The position numbers were made by a program, and so were the translations under genes. Positions 42,435 to 51,421 of a DNA stretch of 64,000 nucleotides are shown piece by piece. The stretch lies in the NCBI RefSeq assembly GCF_019656655.1, contig NZ_BPMV01000001.1, positions 992,001-1,056,000 of the forward strand, given 5' to 3'. The notes below the pieces were generated by a model. That model was not told the DNA's origin, did no database searches, and was given only the letters and a program-made list of their open reading frames with translations. Source of the stretch: Tsukamurella sp. TY48. GTDB taxonomy: Bacteria > Actinomycetota > Actinomycetes > Mycobacteriales > Mycobacteriaceae. Positions within the stretch are counted from its first letter, which is position 1; every line of letters starts with the position of its first letter.

Positions 42435-43646
42435 TCAGACGCTGTTTCGCGACGCACGCAGCGCGTACATCCCGCACACCGCGCAGGTGACCGCGGAGAC
42501 CACACCGCCCACGATCAGTGGTGCGGCGGGCGTGGTGGCATCCGCGATGACGCCGAGCAGCGGGGCGCCCAGTGGGGTGCCGCCGAGGAAGGCCAGCATG
42601 TAGATGCCCATGACTCTGCCGCGGAACTCGGGATCCACTGATAGCTGCATGATGCTCATCGCCGAGGTGGTGAAGGCCATCTGCAGGAATCCCACCGCGA
42701 TGAGCAGCACCGCCGCCAGCCAGAACCAGGGCGCGAAACCGGTGAACACCTGCGCCACGCCGAAGGCGGTGCCGCCGAGCAGGCAGGTGCGCAGCTGCGC
42801 CCGGCCGGTGCGTTTGGCGGCGATCAGCGCGCCGGAGAGGGTGCCCACGGCGAGCATCGTGGACAGCAGGCCGTAGGCGTCGGCACCGAGCCCGAAGCCC
42901 TTGCGGGCCAGGATGGACAGGGCCAGTGGGAAGTTGATGCCGAAGGTGGAGACGAAGAAGACCGCGACGATCACCAGCAGCAGTTCGGGTCGTCGGCGCA
43001 CGTACCGGAAGCCCTCCCGCAGCTGGCCTTTCGCCCGCTCCACCGGCGGCGACGGGTGCAGCTCCCCCACCCGCATCGCCACCAGGGCGGCCACGATGGC
43101 GCCGGTGAAGACGGCGTTGACCGCGAACACCCAGCCTGTGCCCACGCCCGCGATGAGCAGCCCGGCGATGGCCGGGCCCACGATCCGCGCGGCGTTGAAA
43201 ACCATGGAGTTGAGCCCGATCGCGTTGGGCAGCAGCTCCGGTCCCACCATCTCGATGGTGAAGGCCTGCCGGAACGGGCCCGCGATCGCTGCGGTGCACC
43301 CGAAGACGAAGGCGATCACGAAGACGTGCCACAGCTGCACGGCCCCGGTGAGCGTGAGCACCGCGAGCGCGGCGGCGCACAGCGCGGCCGCGGACTGCGT
43401 GAACATCAGCGCCCGCCGCTTGTCGTAGCGGTCGGCGAGCAGTCCCGCCCACGCGGACAGCAGCAACGTGGGGCCGAACTGGAGGGCCATCACCGCGCCC
43501 AGCACCCAGGCGCGGCCGTGCGCCAGGTCCAGCACCAGCCAGTCCTCGGCGACGCGCTGCATCCAGGTGCCCACCAGGCTCACGGACTGGCCGCCGGCCC
43601 AGAGCCGATAGTTCCGTGTCCGCAGGGACACGAAAACACTCGGCAT
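42435..43646 (-). CDS. MFS transporter (MFS_3/EntS-like)
   Basis: This 403-residue protein has twelve helices. The first segment LRTRNYRLWAGGQSVSLVGTWMQRVAEDWLVLDL and AGLLADRYDKRRAL are typical of multidrug or siderophore exporters of the MFS_3 group, as are FRQAFTIEMVGPELLPNAIGLNS and DPEFRGRVMGIYML. ATG 43646 has TACTAT seven bases upstream on the minus strand (leaderless), so it is likely separate from the pyrimidine operon, which ends 37 bases upstream on the same strand. Confidence 0.9.
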   Translation of the reverse strand: MPSVFVSLRTRNYRLWAGGQSVSLVGTWMQRVAEDWLVLDLAHGRAWVLGAVMALQFGPTLLLSAWAGLLADRYDKRRALMFTQSAAALCAAALAVLTLTGAVQLWHVFVIAFVFGCTAAIAGPFRQAFTIEMVGPELLPNAIGLNSMVFNAARIVGPAIAGLLIAGVGTGWVFAVNAVFTGAIVAALVAMRVGELHPSPPVERAKGQLREGFRYVRRRPELLLVIVAVFFVSTFGINFPLALSILARKGFGLGADAYGLLSTMLAVGTLSGALIAAKRTGRAQLRTCLLGGTAFGVAQVFTGFAPWFWLAAVLLIAVGFLQMAFTTSAMSIMQLSVDPEFRGRVMGIYMLAFLGGTPLGAPLLGVIADATTPAAPLIVGGVVSAVTCAVCGMYALRASRNSV

Positions 43647-43682
43647 ACTTCTAATAGTAGTCCTAAGTTTCGGGCCGCCCCG

Positions 43683-45149
43683 TCAGCTCTCGGTGGCGAC
43701 CGCCTCCGGACTCGGGACCCGCGAGCCACCGCCGAGCACCGGGGTCAGGACCAGCACCAGGACCGCCCCGAGAGCCGCACCGATCGGCCAGCTCAGCGCC
43801 GTGACGTACTGCGAGGTGGGCACCAGCGCGATCACCACGGCCACGGCCCCGGAGATCGCCAGCGCCGCGACGGCCGCGGGGTTGACGCCGCGGACGAAGT
43901 AGTACGAACCGTCGGGGCGGGTGGAGTACAGGTCGGCGATCCGCGTGCCCTGCTTGCGGATCAGGTAGTAGTCGACGACGAGGATGCCGAACACCGGCCC
44001 CATCAGCGCCCCGACGCCGCCCAGGAAGTACACCACCGCCGTCTCGCTGCCCCACACCTTCCACGGCAGCACCACGATCGACAGCACGGCGGTGATGATG
44101 CCGCCGGTGCGGAAGGAGATGTACTTCGGCGCCACGTTGCTGATGTCGTAGGAGGGCGAGACGAAGTTGAGCACCACGTTAATGCCGACGGTGGCGATCG
44201 CGAACAGCAGTGCCGCGATCACCACGATCACGTCCGAGTCGATCTCCGAGACCAAGGCCACCGGGTCCTTCGAGCTGTCCCCGAAGACCTTCAGCGAGCA
44301 CAGCGAGATCACCAGGGAGATCAGCACGAAGGCCGTCTCGTTGAGCGGGATCCCGAGGGCGTTACCCCGCTTGATGGCGCGGGTCGACGGTGAGAGCCGG
44401 GCGAAGTCGGCGTAGTTCACCAGCGGGCCGGCCATGAACGCCACCATGAGGAAGGCGACGGCCACGAACGCGGCCACGGTGCTCGGCCCGGACAGCGGCG
44501 AACCGGTGCGGGCGTTCCAGTCGATGCTCCAGTCGGCCTTGTTCAGCATCCACAGCGCCAGCGCGAACATCCCGATCCACACCACGGGTCCGGCGAAGTC
44601 CGAGACCCGGCGCACGATGTCCATGCCGTAGGACAGGATCAGCAGCTGCACCACCCACAGGCTCATGAAGACGACCCATCCGAGCGGGCTCTGCCCCAGG
44701 AAGCCGCCGTGCGTCCACGCCTCGGTGGACGGCCAGATCCGCACGATGAGGGCGATCACCGCCAGCGCCGCGAGGTAGGTCTGGATGCCGTACCAGAACA
44801 CGGCGACCAGGCCGCGCAGCAGCGCGGGGATGTTGGCGCCGAAGATCCCGAAGGTGGCGCGGGCGAACACCGGGAAGGGCACGCCCACCTTCTGTCCGGC
44901 CACGCCGATCAGGTTGGACCCGGCCCACAGCATCAGGACGCCGACGAACAGCGCCGCCACCGTCTGCCAGCCGCTCAGGCCCAGGGCGAGCATGCCCACG
45001 GCGAAGCCGTAGCTGCCCAGGCTGTGCGCGGAGGTCATCCACAGGCAGAACAGGTCCCACGACTTCCAGGTGGCGTTCTCCTTGGTCGTGGGGGCCAGAT
45101 CTGCGTTCAGCAGCGCCGAATCACTGGGCGCGGTTACCGGTTCGGACAT
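43683..45149 (-). CDS. NCS1-family nucleobase/hydantoin permease
   Basis: This 488-residue importer of the nucleobase:cation symporter-1 family has about twelve helices, with NCS1 blocks WKSWDLFCLWMTSAHSLGSYGFAVG, GVPFPVFARATFGIFGANIPALLRG, AFMAGPLVNYADFARLSPS and GVGALMGPVFGILVVDYYLIRKQ. Family members carry uracil, hydantoin, allantoin or dihydropyrimidines. It is the last gene of the six-gene degradation operon, 21 bases after mmsA, so it most likely brings in the pathway's substrate. Confidence 0.93.
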   Translation of the reverse strand: MSEPVTAPSDSALLNADLAPTTKENATWKSWDLFCLWMTSAHSLGSYGFAVGMLALGLSGWQTVAALFVGVLMLWAGSNLIGVAGQKVGVPFPVFARATFGIFGANIPALLRGLVAVFWYGIQTYLAALAVIALIVRIWPSTEAWTHGGFLGQSPLGWVVFMSLWVVQLLILSYGMDIVRRVSDFAGPVVWIGMFALALWMLNKADWSIDWNARTGSPLSGPSTVAAFVAVAFLMVAFMAGPLVNYADFARLSPSTRAIKRGNALGIPLNETAFVLISLVISLCSLKVFGDSSKDPVALVSEIDSDVIVVIAALLFAIATVGINVVLNFVSPSYDISNVAPKYISFRTGGIITAVLSIVVLPWKVWGSETAVVYFLGGVGALMGPVFGILVVDYYLIRKQGTRIADLYSTRPDGSYYFVRGVNPAAVAALAISGAVAVVIALVPTSQYVTALSWPIGAALGAVLVLVLTPVLGGGSRVPSPEAVATES

Positions 45150-45170
45150 GGCGGAGCCCCTGTCGTTCGA

Positions 45171-46667
45171 TCAGTCGTTCTGTGGGAAACCGAGATTGAT
45201 GCCGCCGTGGCTGGGGTCCAGCCAGCGCGAGGTGACGGCCTTCTCGCGGGTGAAGAAGGCGTAGCCGGCGGCGCCGTAGGCCTTCGCGTCGCCGAACATG
45301 GACGCCTTCCAGCCGCCGAAGCTGTAGTAGGCCACGGGAACCGGGATCGGCACGTTGATCCCGATCATGCCCACCTGGACCTGCCGCTGGAACCGGCGGG
45401 CGGCGCCGCCGTCGTTGGTGAAGATCGCGGTGCCGTTGCCGTAGGGCGAGGCGTTGATGATCTCGATCGCCTCGGCGAACCCGGACACCCGGATCACCGA
45501 GAGCACCGGGCCGAAGATCTCGTCGCGGTAGGCGGCGGAGTCGAGCGGCACCCGGTCCAGCAGGGTGGGGCCGAGCCAGAATCCGTCGGCGGCACCGTCG
45601 AATTCGTCGCCCCGGCCGTCGACCACCACGGTGGCGCCGTCGGTGGCGGCGATGTCGATGTAGCCCGAGACCTTGTCGCGGTGCGCGGCCGTGATCAGCG
45701 GGCCCATATCGCAGCCGCGGCGGCCGTCGCCGGTGCGCAGGGACGCCATCCGGGTGCGGATGCGCTCGATCAGGTCGTCCGCCACGGAGTCGACCACCAG
45801 GAGCGCGGAGACGGCCATGCAACGCTCACCGGCGCTGCCGAATCCGGCGTTCACGGCGGCATCGGCGGCGAGGTCCAGATCGGCGTCCGGGAGCACCAGC
45901 ATGTGGTTCTTGGCGCCGCCGAGGGCCTGCACGCGCTTGCCTGCCGCGGTCGCCTGCTGGTAGACGTACTGCGCGATCGGGGTGGAGCCGACGAAGGAGA
46001 TCGCCGCGATGCCCGGGTGCACTAGCAGCGCGTCGACGGCCTCCTTGTCGCCGTGCACCACGTTCATCACGCCGGCCGGAAGTCCCGCCTCGTCGAGCAG
46101 GGCGGCCAACCAGTTCGAGGCCGACGGATCCTTCTCACTCGGCTTGAGCACCACCGCGTTCCCGGCTGCGATGGCCAGCGGGAAGAACCACAGCGGCACC
46201 ATCGCCGGGAAGTTGAACGGGCTGATGATGCCGACCACGCCAAGCGGCTCGCGGACCGAGTACACGTCCACGCCGGTGGAGGCGTTCTGGGTGAACTCGC
46301 CCTTGTTCAGGTGCGGCATGCTGAGCGCGAAATCGACCACCTCGATCCCCCGGGCGATCTCGCCGGCGGCATCGGCGAGCACCTTGCCGTGCTCGGCGGT
46401 GAGGATCTGCGCCAGCTCGTCGCGGCGGCTGGTGAGCAGCTCGCGGAACCGGAACAGCACGTCCATCCGGCGGGCGATCGACGCCTCGCCCCACTCGACC
46501 TGCGCCGCCTTCGCCTGCGCCACCACGGCGTCGACATCGGCGGCCGAGGCCAGCCGCACCTGCGTGCTCACGGTGCCCACGGCGGGGTCGTACACCGGCG
46601 AGGTGCGGGTGGAGGTGCCGGCCCACGGGCGGCCGGCGACGAGGTGATCGAGGGTGGGGACGGTCAT
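45171..46667 (-). CDS. mmsA: CoA-acylating (methyl)malonate-semialdehyde dehydrogenase
   Basis: The 498-residue aldehyde dehydrogenase converts malonate semialdehyde to acetyl-CoA (or methylmalonate semialdehyde to propionyl-CoA), with NAD+ and CoA. Markers are SPFNFPAMVPLWFFPLAIA, KPSEKDPSA, SFVGSTPIAQYVYQ, the catalytic Cys in GFGSAGERCMAVS and QVGMIGINVPIPVPVAYYSFGGWKAS. ATG 46667 overlaps the aminotransferase stop by one base, with GGAGAG upstream. In this operon it completes the beta-alanine branch of pyrimidine breakdown. Confidence 0.94.
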   Translation of the reverse strand: MTVPTLDHLVAGRPWAGTSTRTSPVYDPAVGTVSTQVRLASAADVDAVVAQAKAAQVEWGEASIARRMDVLFRFRELLTSRRDELAQILTAEHGKVLADAAGEIARGIEVVDFALSMPHLNKGEFTQNASTGVDVYSVREPLGVVGIISPFNFPAMVPLWFFPLAIAAGNAVVLKPSEKDPSASNWLAALLDEAGLPAGVMNVVHGDKEAVDALLVHPGIAAISFVGSTPIAQYVYQQATAAGKRVQALGGAKNHMLVLPDADLDLAADAAVNAGFGSAGERCMAVSALLVVDSVADDLIERIRTRMASLRTGDGRRGCDMGPLITAAHRDKVSGYIDIAATDGATVVVDGRGDEFDGAADGFWLGPTLLDRVPLDSAAYRDEIFGPVLSVIRVSGFAEAIEIINASPYGNGTAIFTNDGGAARRFQRQVQVGMIGINVPIPVPVAYYSFGGWKASMFGDAKAYGAAGYAFFTREKAVTSRWLDPSHGGINLGFPQND

Positions 46668-47986
46668 CAGATCTCTCCTGACATCAGAACGGAGCGGTAG
46701 ATAGAGATCGCCTCGGCGACCTCGGCATCGGTGACGGTGCACGGGGGGACCACGTGGATCCGGTTGTCCGCCACGAACGGCAGCAGGCCGCCCGCGATCA
46801 GGGCGGTCTTGATCCGGCCCATCCGGTCGGCGCGCAGCGGTGCGCGGGTGGCGCGGTCCTCGACGAGTTCGAGTGCCCAGAAGACGCCCTCGCCGCGCAC
46901 CTCGCCGATCAGTGGGCAGTCCTCGGCCAGCGCGCGCAGCGCCGGGCCGAGCACATCGCGCCCGATCCGGGCGGCGTTGTCGACGATGCCCTCCTCGGCC
47001 ATCGTGTCGAGCGCCGCGACGATCGAGGCGCACGCCAGCGGGTGGCCGCTGTAGGTGAGGCCGCCCGGGAAGACGCGGTCGTCGAAGGTCTTCGCGATGG
47101 CCTCGCCGATCACGACGCCACCCACCGGCACGTACCCGGAGTTGACGCCCTTGGCGAAGGTGATGAGGTCGGGTCGCACGCCGTGCCGGGTGTGCGCGAA
47201 CCACGCGCCGGTGCGGCCGAAGCCCGCCATGACCTCGTCGAGGATCAGCAGAATGCCGTGCTTGTCGGCGATCTCGCGCACGCCGGCCAGGTATCCGGGT
47301 GGCGGCACCAGCACCCCGGCGGTGCCGGGGACGGACTCCAGCAGGATCGCCGCGATGCGGTCCGGGCCCTCGACGGTGACGGTGCGCTCCAGGTGCGCGA
47401 GCGCCCGCTCGCACTCCTGCTCCGGTGTCTGCGACCAGAATTCGGAGCGGTACAGGTACGGGCCGTGGAAGTGCGCGTGTCCCTGGGCGTACTCGTTCGG
47501 CAGCCGCCGCCAGTCCCCCGTCGCGGTGACGGCCGACCCGGTGTTGCCGTGGTACGAGCGGTAGGCGCTGAGTACCTTGCTGCGTCCGGTGTGCAGGCGC
47601 GCCATCCGGATCGCGTTCTCGACCGCGTCCGCGCCGCCGTTGGTGAAGAAGACCTTCGTCAGGCCGTCGGGCGCGAGCTCGACGATGCGGCGCGCCGCCT
47701 CGCCGCGCGCCAGGTTGGCGGTGGAGGGGCCGATGGTGCACAGGCGCGCGGCCTGGTCGGCGATCGCGCGCACCATGGCCGGGTGCTGGTGCCCGATGTT
47801 GACGTTGACCAGCTGGCTGGAGAAGTCGAGATAGCTGCGCCCGGCGCCGTCCCACACCCGGGTTCCCAGTGCGCGGGTGACCACCATCGGGTCGAGTGCC
47901 GCCTGCGCCGACCAGGAGTGGAAGACGTACTCACGGTCCAGTTCGTAGGCCAGGCGGTCCGGGTCCGCGGTGTCCACGGCGGCCAT
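46667..47986 (-). CDS. Class III aminotransferase, probably beta-alanine:pyruvate
   Basis: The 439-residue PLP enzyme has the class III pattern: NIGHQHPAMVRAIADQ, FFTNGGADAVENAIRMAR, YRSYHGNTGSAV, ILDEVMAGFGRTGAWFA and the PLP lysine in ITFAKGVNSGYVPVGGV. Between beta-ureidopropionase and mmsA its role is most likely conversion of beta-alanine to malonate semialdehyde. Its ATG lies one base after the oxidoreductase stop, and its stop overlaps the mmsA start, so the three are coupled. Confidence 0.92.
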   Translation of the reverse strand: MAAVDTADPDRLAYELDREYVFHSWSAQAALDPMVVTRALGTRVWDGAGRSYLDFSSQLVNVNIGHQHPAMVRAIADQAARLCTIGPSTANLARGEAARRIVELAPDGLTKVFFTNGGADAVENAIRMARLHTGRSKVLSAYRSYHGNTGSAVTATGDWRRLPNEYAQGHAHFHGPYLYRSEFWSQTPEQECERALAHLERTVTVEGPDRIAAILLESVPGTAGVLVPPPGYLAGVREIADKHGILLILDEVMAGFGRTGAWFAHTRHGVRPDLITFAKGVNSGYVPVGGVVIGEAIAKTFDDRVFPGGLTYSGHPLACASIVAALDTMAEEGIVDNAARIGRDVLGPALRALAEDCPLIGEVRGEGVFWALELVEDRATRAPLRADRMGRIKTALIAGGLLPFVADNRIHVVPPCTVTDAEVAEAISIYRSVLMSGEI

Positions 47987-47987
47987 C

Positions 47988-49010
47988 TCAGGCGTCCTTC
48001 TTCGCCGTGATGGTGCGGTTCACGGTGGGGATGATGTGCTCGCCGTACTGGCGCATCGTCTCCTCCTTGTTGTCGTGCTGCAGGTAGCCGGCGAACTGGT
48101 GCACGCCGAGTTTCTGCAGTGCTTCGATCTTGGTGAGATGGTCGGAGACGTTGCCCAGCAGGCAGAACCGGTCGATCACCTCGTCGGAGACGAAGTCGGC
48201 GTGGGTGTTCCCCGCCTGTCCGTGCTGGTTGTAGTCGTAGCCGCTGCGCTGGGCGATGTAGTCGGTGAGGGCGGCGGGTACCGCGCCGCCGGCGCCGTAC
48301 CGGGCCACGATGTCGGCCACGTGATTGCCCACCATGCCGCCGAACCACCGGCACTGATCGCGCTGATGCGCCAGATCGTCGCCGATGTACATCGGCGCGG
48401 CGACGCAGATCTTCACCGCCTCGGGATCGCGGCCGGCATCGGACGCGGCCGATTTCACCGCGTCGATCATCCACGCCGCGATGTCCAGATCGGCCAGCTG
48501 CAGGATGAATCCGTCGGCCACCTCTCCGGTCAGCGCCAGCGCCTTCGGCCCGTAGGCCGCGACCCACATCTCCAGCTCGGAGCCGGTGCTCCACGGGAAC
48601 TGGAGCGTCGAGCCGCGATACTCCACCGGCCGGGAGTTGGCGAGTTCGCGGATCACGTGGATCGATTCGCGCAGGGTGGCCAGCGTGGTGGGCTTGCCGT
48701 TCGTCACGCGCACGGCGGAGTCGCCGCGGCCGATACCGCACACGGTCCGGTTGCCGAACATCTCGTTGAGCGTGGCGTACAGCGACGCCGTCACCGTCCA
48801 GTCCCGGGTGGCGGGATTGGTGACCATGGGGCCCACCGTGACTCGCCGGGTCTCGGCGAGCATCTGCGCGTACAGCACGTAGGGCTCCTGCCACAGCAGG
48901 TGCGAATCGAAGGTCCACACGTGGTTGAAACCGTGCGACTCCGCCAGTTTGGTGAGCGCTATGGTGCGTGCGGCGGGTGGATGGCACTGCAGGACGACAC
49001 CGAAATCCAT
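47988..49010 (-). CDS. Luciferase-like (F420/FMN) oxidoreductase of pyrimidine operon
   Basis: This 340-residue LLM-class TIM-barrel flavoenzyme resembles the TIGR03842 subfamily of probable F420-dependent reductases: MDFGVVLQCHPPAARTIAL, GFNHVWTFDSHLLWQEPYV, GPMVTNPATRDWTVTAS, CGIGRGDSAVRV and MWVAAYGPKALALTGEVADGFIL. The operon encodes every step below dihydropyrimidine but no PydA/PreA-PreT, so this enzyme may make or use the dihydropyrimidine. That is inference. AGGAG stands before ATG 49010. It has no signal peptide. Confidence 0.88.
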   Translation of the reverse strand: MDFGVVLQCHPPAARTIALTKLAESHGFNHVWTFDSHLLWQEPYVLYAQMLAETRRVTVGPMVTNPATRDWTVTASLYATLNEMFGNRTVCGIGRGDSAVRVTNGKPTTLATLRESIHVIRELANSRPVEYRGSTLQFPWSTGSELEMWVAAYGPKALALTGEVADGFILQLADLDIAAWMIDAVKSAASDAGRDPEAVKICVAAPMYIGDDLAHQRDQCRWFGGMVGNHVADIVARYGAGGAVPAALTDYIAQRSGYDYNQHGQAGNTHADFVSDEVIDRFCLLGNVSDHLTKIEALQKLGVHQFAGYLQHDNKEETMRQYGEHIIPTVNRTITAKKDA

Positions 49011-49019
49011 GGTCAGCTC

Positions 49020-50441
49020 CTAGATGAGGTACTGGCTCAGCGCGCGGCGGACGAACTTGCCGTCGCCCTTGCGGCCGAGGTACTGGTCGTCGTCCACGAT
49101 CACCTTGCCGCGGGAGAGCACGGTATCGACGTGGCCGTCGATCTCGAAGCCCTCCCAGGCGGAGTAGTCGAGGTTCATGTGGTGCGTCTTCTCGAGCCCG
49201 ATCGAGGTGTGCCCGTTCGGGTCGTAGATCACGATGTCGGCATCGGCACCGGGCGCGAGAACGCCCTTGCGGCCGTACATTCCGAACATCCGCGCCGGGG
49301 TGGTCGAGGTGATCTCCACCCAGCGTTCCAGGGTGATCTTCCCCGAGACCACGCCCTGGTACATCAGATCCATCCGGTGCTCGACCGAGCCGATGCCGTT
49401 GGGGATCTTGGAGAAATCCCCGATGCCCATGTCCTTCTGGCCCTTCATGCAGAAGGGGCAGTGATCGGTGGAGACCATCTGCAGATCGTTGGTGCGCAGC
49501 GCCTGCCACACCTCGTCCTGGTGGTGCTCGTGCTTCGAGCGCAGGGGCGTGGAGCACACCCACTTCGCGCCCTCGAATCCCGGTGCGCCGAGCTGATCCT
49601 CGAGCGAGAGGTAGAGGTACTGCGGGCAGGTCTCCCCGTACACGTTCTGCCCCTGGTCCCGCGCCGCAGCGAGCTGCGCGACCGCCTGCTTCGCGGAGAC
49701 GTGCACCACGTACAGCGGCGCCCCGGTGAGCTGGGCGAGCATGATCGCGCGGTGCGTGGCCTCCTCCTCGAGCTGCCAGGCGCGGGCGATGCCGTGGTAG
49801 TACGGGTCGGTCTTGCCCTGCGCCAGCAGCTGTTCCACCAGCACGTCGATCGCCGGGCCGTTCTCCGCGTGCATCATGGTCAGCAGCCCGGTATCGGCGG
49901 AGACCTGCATCGCGCGCAGGATCTGCGCATCGTCGCTGTAGAAGACGCCCGGGTAGGCCATGAACAGTTTGAAGCTGGTGATGCCCTCATCCTGCAGACC
50001 GCGGATGGCGGACAGTGAGGCCGCGTTCACATCGCCGACGATCTGGTGGAAGCCGTAGTCCACGGCGCATTCCCCGCCGGCCATCTCGTGCCAGGTGGCG
50101 AGTGAATCCTCCAGACGCTCACCGAACTTCTGCACCGCGAAGTCGATGATGGTGGTGGTGCCGCCCCAGGCGGCGGCGCGCGTCCCGGTCTCGAAGGTGT
50201 CCGAGGCGTTGGTGCCGCCGAAGGGCATCGACATGTGCGTGTGCGCGTCGATGCCGCCCGGGATCACGTACTTACCGGTCGCATCGATCACGGTGTCGGC
50301 GGTGGCCGCGAGGTCGCTGCCCAGCACCGTGGTGCCCGGTTCGAGCAGCGCCACGATCCGCTCCCCGTCGACCAGGACGTCCGCCGCGCCGCGTCCGGTG
50401 GCCGAGACCACGGTGCCGCCCTTGATGAAGGTCGTCGTCAT
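49020..50441 (-). CDS. hydA: Dihydropyrimidinase (D-hydantoinase)
   Basis: The 473-residue amidohydrolase opens dihydrouracil or dihydrothymine to the N-carbamoyl beta-amino acid. The binuclear zinc site is intact: IDAHTHM, the carboxylated Lys in TSFKLFMAYPG, HAENG, YVVHVSA and STDHCPF. The C-terminal tail includes DADIVIYDPNGHTSIG. Length is normal. It lies ten bases after the beta-ureidopropionase gene and nine before the oxidoreductase, within one operon. Hydantoin is a possible alternative substrate. Confidence 0.94.
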   Translation of the reverse strand: MTTTFIKGGTVVSATGRGAADVLVDGERIVALLEPGTTVLGSDLAATADTVIDATGKYVIPGGIDAHTHMSMPFGGTNASDTFETGTRAAAWGGTTTIIDFAVQKFGERLEDSLATWHEMAGGECAVDYGFHQIVGDVNAASLSAIRGLQDEGITSFKLFMAYPGVFYSDDAQILRAMQVSADTGLLTMMHAENGPAIDVLVEQLLAQGKTDPYYHGIARAWQLEEEATHRAIMLAQLTGAPLYVVHVSAKQAVAQLAAARDQGQNVYGETCPQYLYLSLEDQLGAPGFEGAKWVCSTPLRSKHEHHQDEVWQALRTNDLQMVSTDHCPFCMKGQKDMGIGDFSKIPNGIGSVEHRMDLMYQGVVSGKITLERWVEITSTTPARMFGMYGRKGVLAPGADADIVIYDPNGHTSIGLEKTHHMNLDYSAWEGFEIDGHVDTVLSRGKVIVDDDQYLGRKGDGKFVRRALSQYLI

Positions 50442-50451
50442 GGCGGCCGCC

Positions 50452-51300
50452 CTAGCGCGCGGGGATCGCGGTGTAGGAATCCGGGCGACGGTCCCGATAG
50501 AACTGCCAGTCGTTGCGGACCTCGCGGACCAGACCGAGGTCGAGGTCGCGGATCACGATCTCCTCGGTATCGGTCGAGCCCGCCTCGCCGACCAGGTTGC
50601 CGCGCGGGTCCACGAAGTAGGAGGTGCCGTAAAAGGTGACCGCGAGGTCGCCGAATTCGTCGGTCTCCGTGCCGATCCGGTTGTTGGCCGCCACGAAGTA
50701 CTGGTTGGCCGCGGCCGCGGCGGGCTGCTCCAGCTCCCACAGCCGGTTCGACAGCCCCGGCTTGGTGGCGGACGGGTTGAAGACCAGTTCGGCGCCGCCC
50801 AGGCCCAGCTCGCGCCAGCCCTCCGGGAAGTGCCGGTCGTAGCAGATGTACACGCCCACCTTGCCGACGGCGGTGTCGAAGACCGGGTAGCCGAGATTGC
50901 CGGGGCGGAAGTAGAACTTCTCCCAGAACCGGTCGAGGTTCGGGATGTGATGCTTGCGGTACTTGCCCAGGTAGCTGCCGTCGGCGTCGAGGACAGCGGC
51001 GGTGTTGTAGTACAGGCCGGGCATCTCCTCCTCGTATACGGGGAGCACGATCACCACGCCGAGCTCCTTGGCGAGCGCGCCGAACCGCTCGGTGAGCGGG
51101 CCCGGCACCTGCTGGGCGTACTCGTAGTACTTGGCGTCCTCGACGATGCCGAAGTAGGGGCCGTGGAACAGCTCCTGGAAGCAGACGATCTGCGCGCCGT
51201 CCGCCGCGGCCTGCCGTGCCAGCGCCTCGTGCTTGTCCACCATCGACGCCTCGTCACCGGTCCATGTGGCCTGCGTGATGGCCGCCCTGATCACCGTCAT
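50452..51300 (-). CDS. Beta-ureidopropionase (nitrilase family)
   Basis: The 282-residue C-N hydrolase splits N-carbamoyl-beta-alanine into beta-alanine, CO2 and ammonia. The Glu-Lys-Cys triad appears in VCFQELFHGPYF (Glu), GKYRKHHIP (Lys) and VYICYDRHFPEGWRELGL (Cys). The His after the Lys and the HFPEGWR context are those of plant-type N-carbamylputrescine amidase and beta-ureidopropionase. ATG 51300 has GGAGGA upstream; the frame extends to 51351 without conserved sequence. It is the first gene of the operon, divergent from the GntR/MocR regulator. Confidence 0.92.
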   Translation of the reverse strand: MTVIRAAITQATWTGDEASMVDKHEALARQAAADGAQIVCFQELFHGPYFGIVEDAKYYEYAQQVPGPLTERFGALAKELGVVIVLPVYEEEMPGLYYNTAAVLDADGSYLGKYRKHHIPNLDRFWEKFYFRPGNLGYPVFDTAVGKVGVYICYDRHFPEGWRELGLGGAELVFNPSATKPGLSNRLWELEQPAAAAANQYFVAANNRIGTETDEFGDLAVTFYGTSYFVDPRGNLVGEAGSTDTEEIVIRDLDLGLVREVRNDWQFYRDRRPDSYTAIPAR

Positions 51301-51331
51301 CGTGTCCTCCGATCCGTCTCGACTACTTCTG

Positions 51332-51381
51332 ATACTCTCCTGGGTAAACATTTCCCGAATATTTCAGTTGCGCGAGAGTAT
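51332..51381. promoter_or_regulatory. Inverted ATACTCTC pair between regulator and operon
   Basis: ATACTCTC (51332-51339) and GAGAGTAT (51374-51381) are 8-base arms 34 bases apart in the 121-base divergent region. Each falls near a likely -10 region: TATGTT just to the right on the plus strand and TATCAG on the minus strand. They may be half-sites of the MocR-type regulator, one for each promoter. Confidence 0.4.
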
Positions 51382-51421
51382 GTTACGGAGTGTGCCGCAC
51401 CGCGGCCCCCGAGGAGGCGAG

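Noticed and set aside
45171-47855. An 894-codon frame that reads from the aminotransferase gene into mmsA
   Set aside because: Only the part from 46667 down is real. The first 300-odd residues are Arg-rich shadow of the aminotransferase gene, not a fusion.
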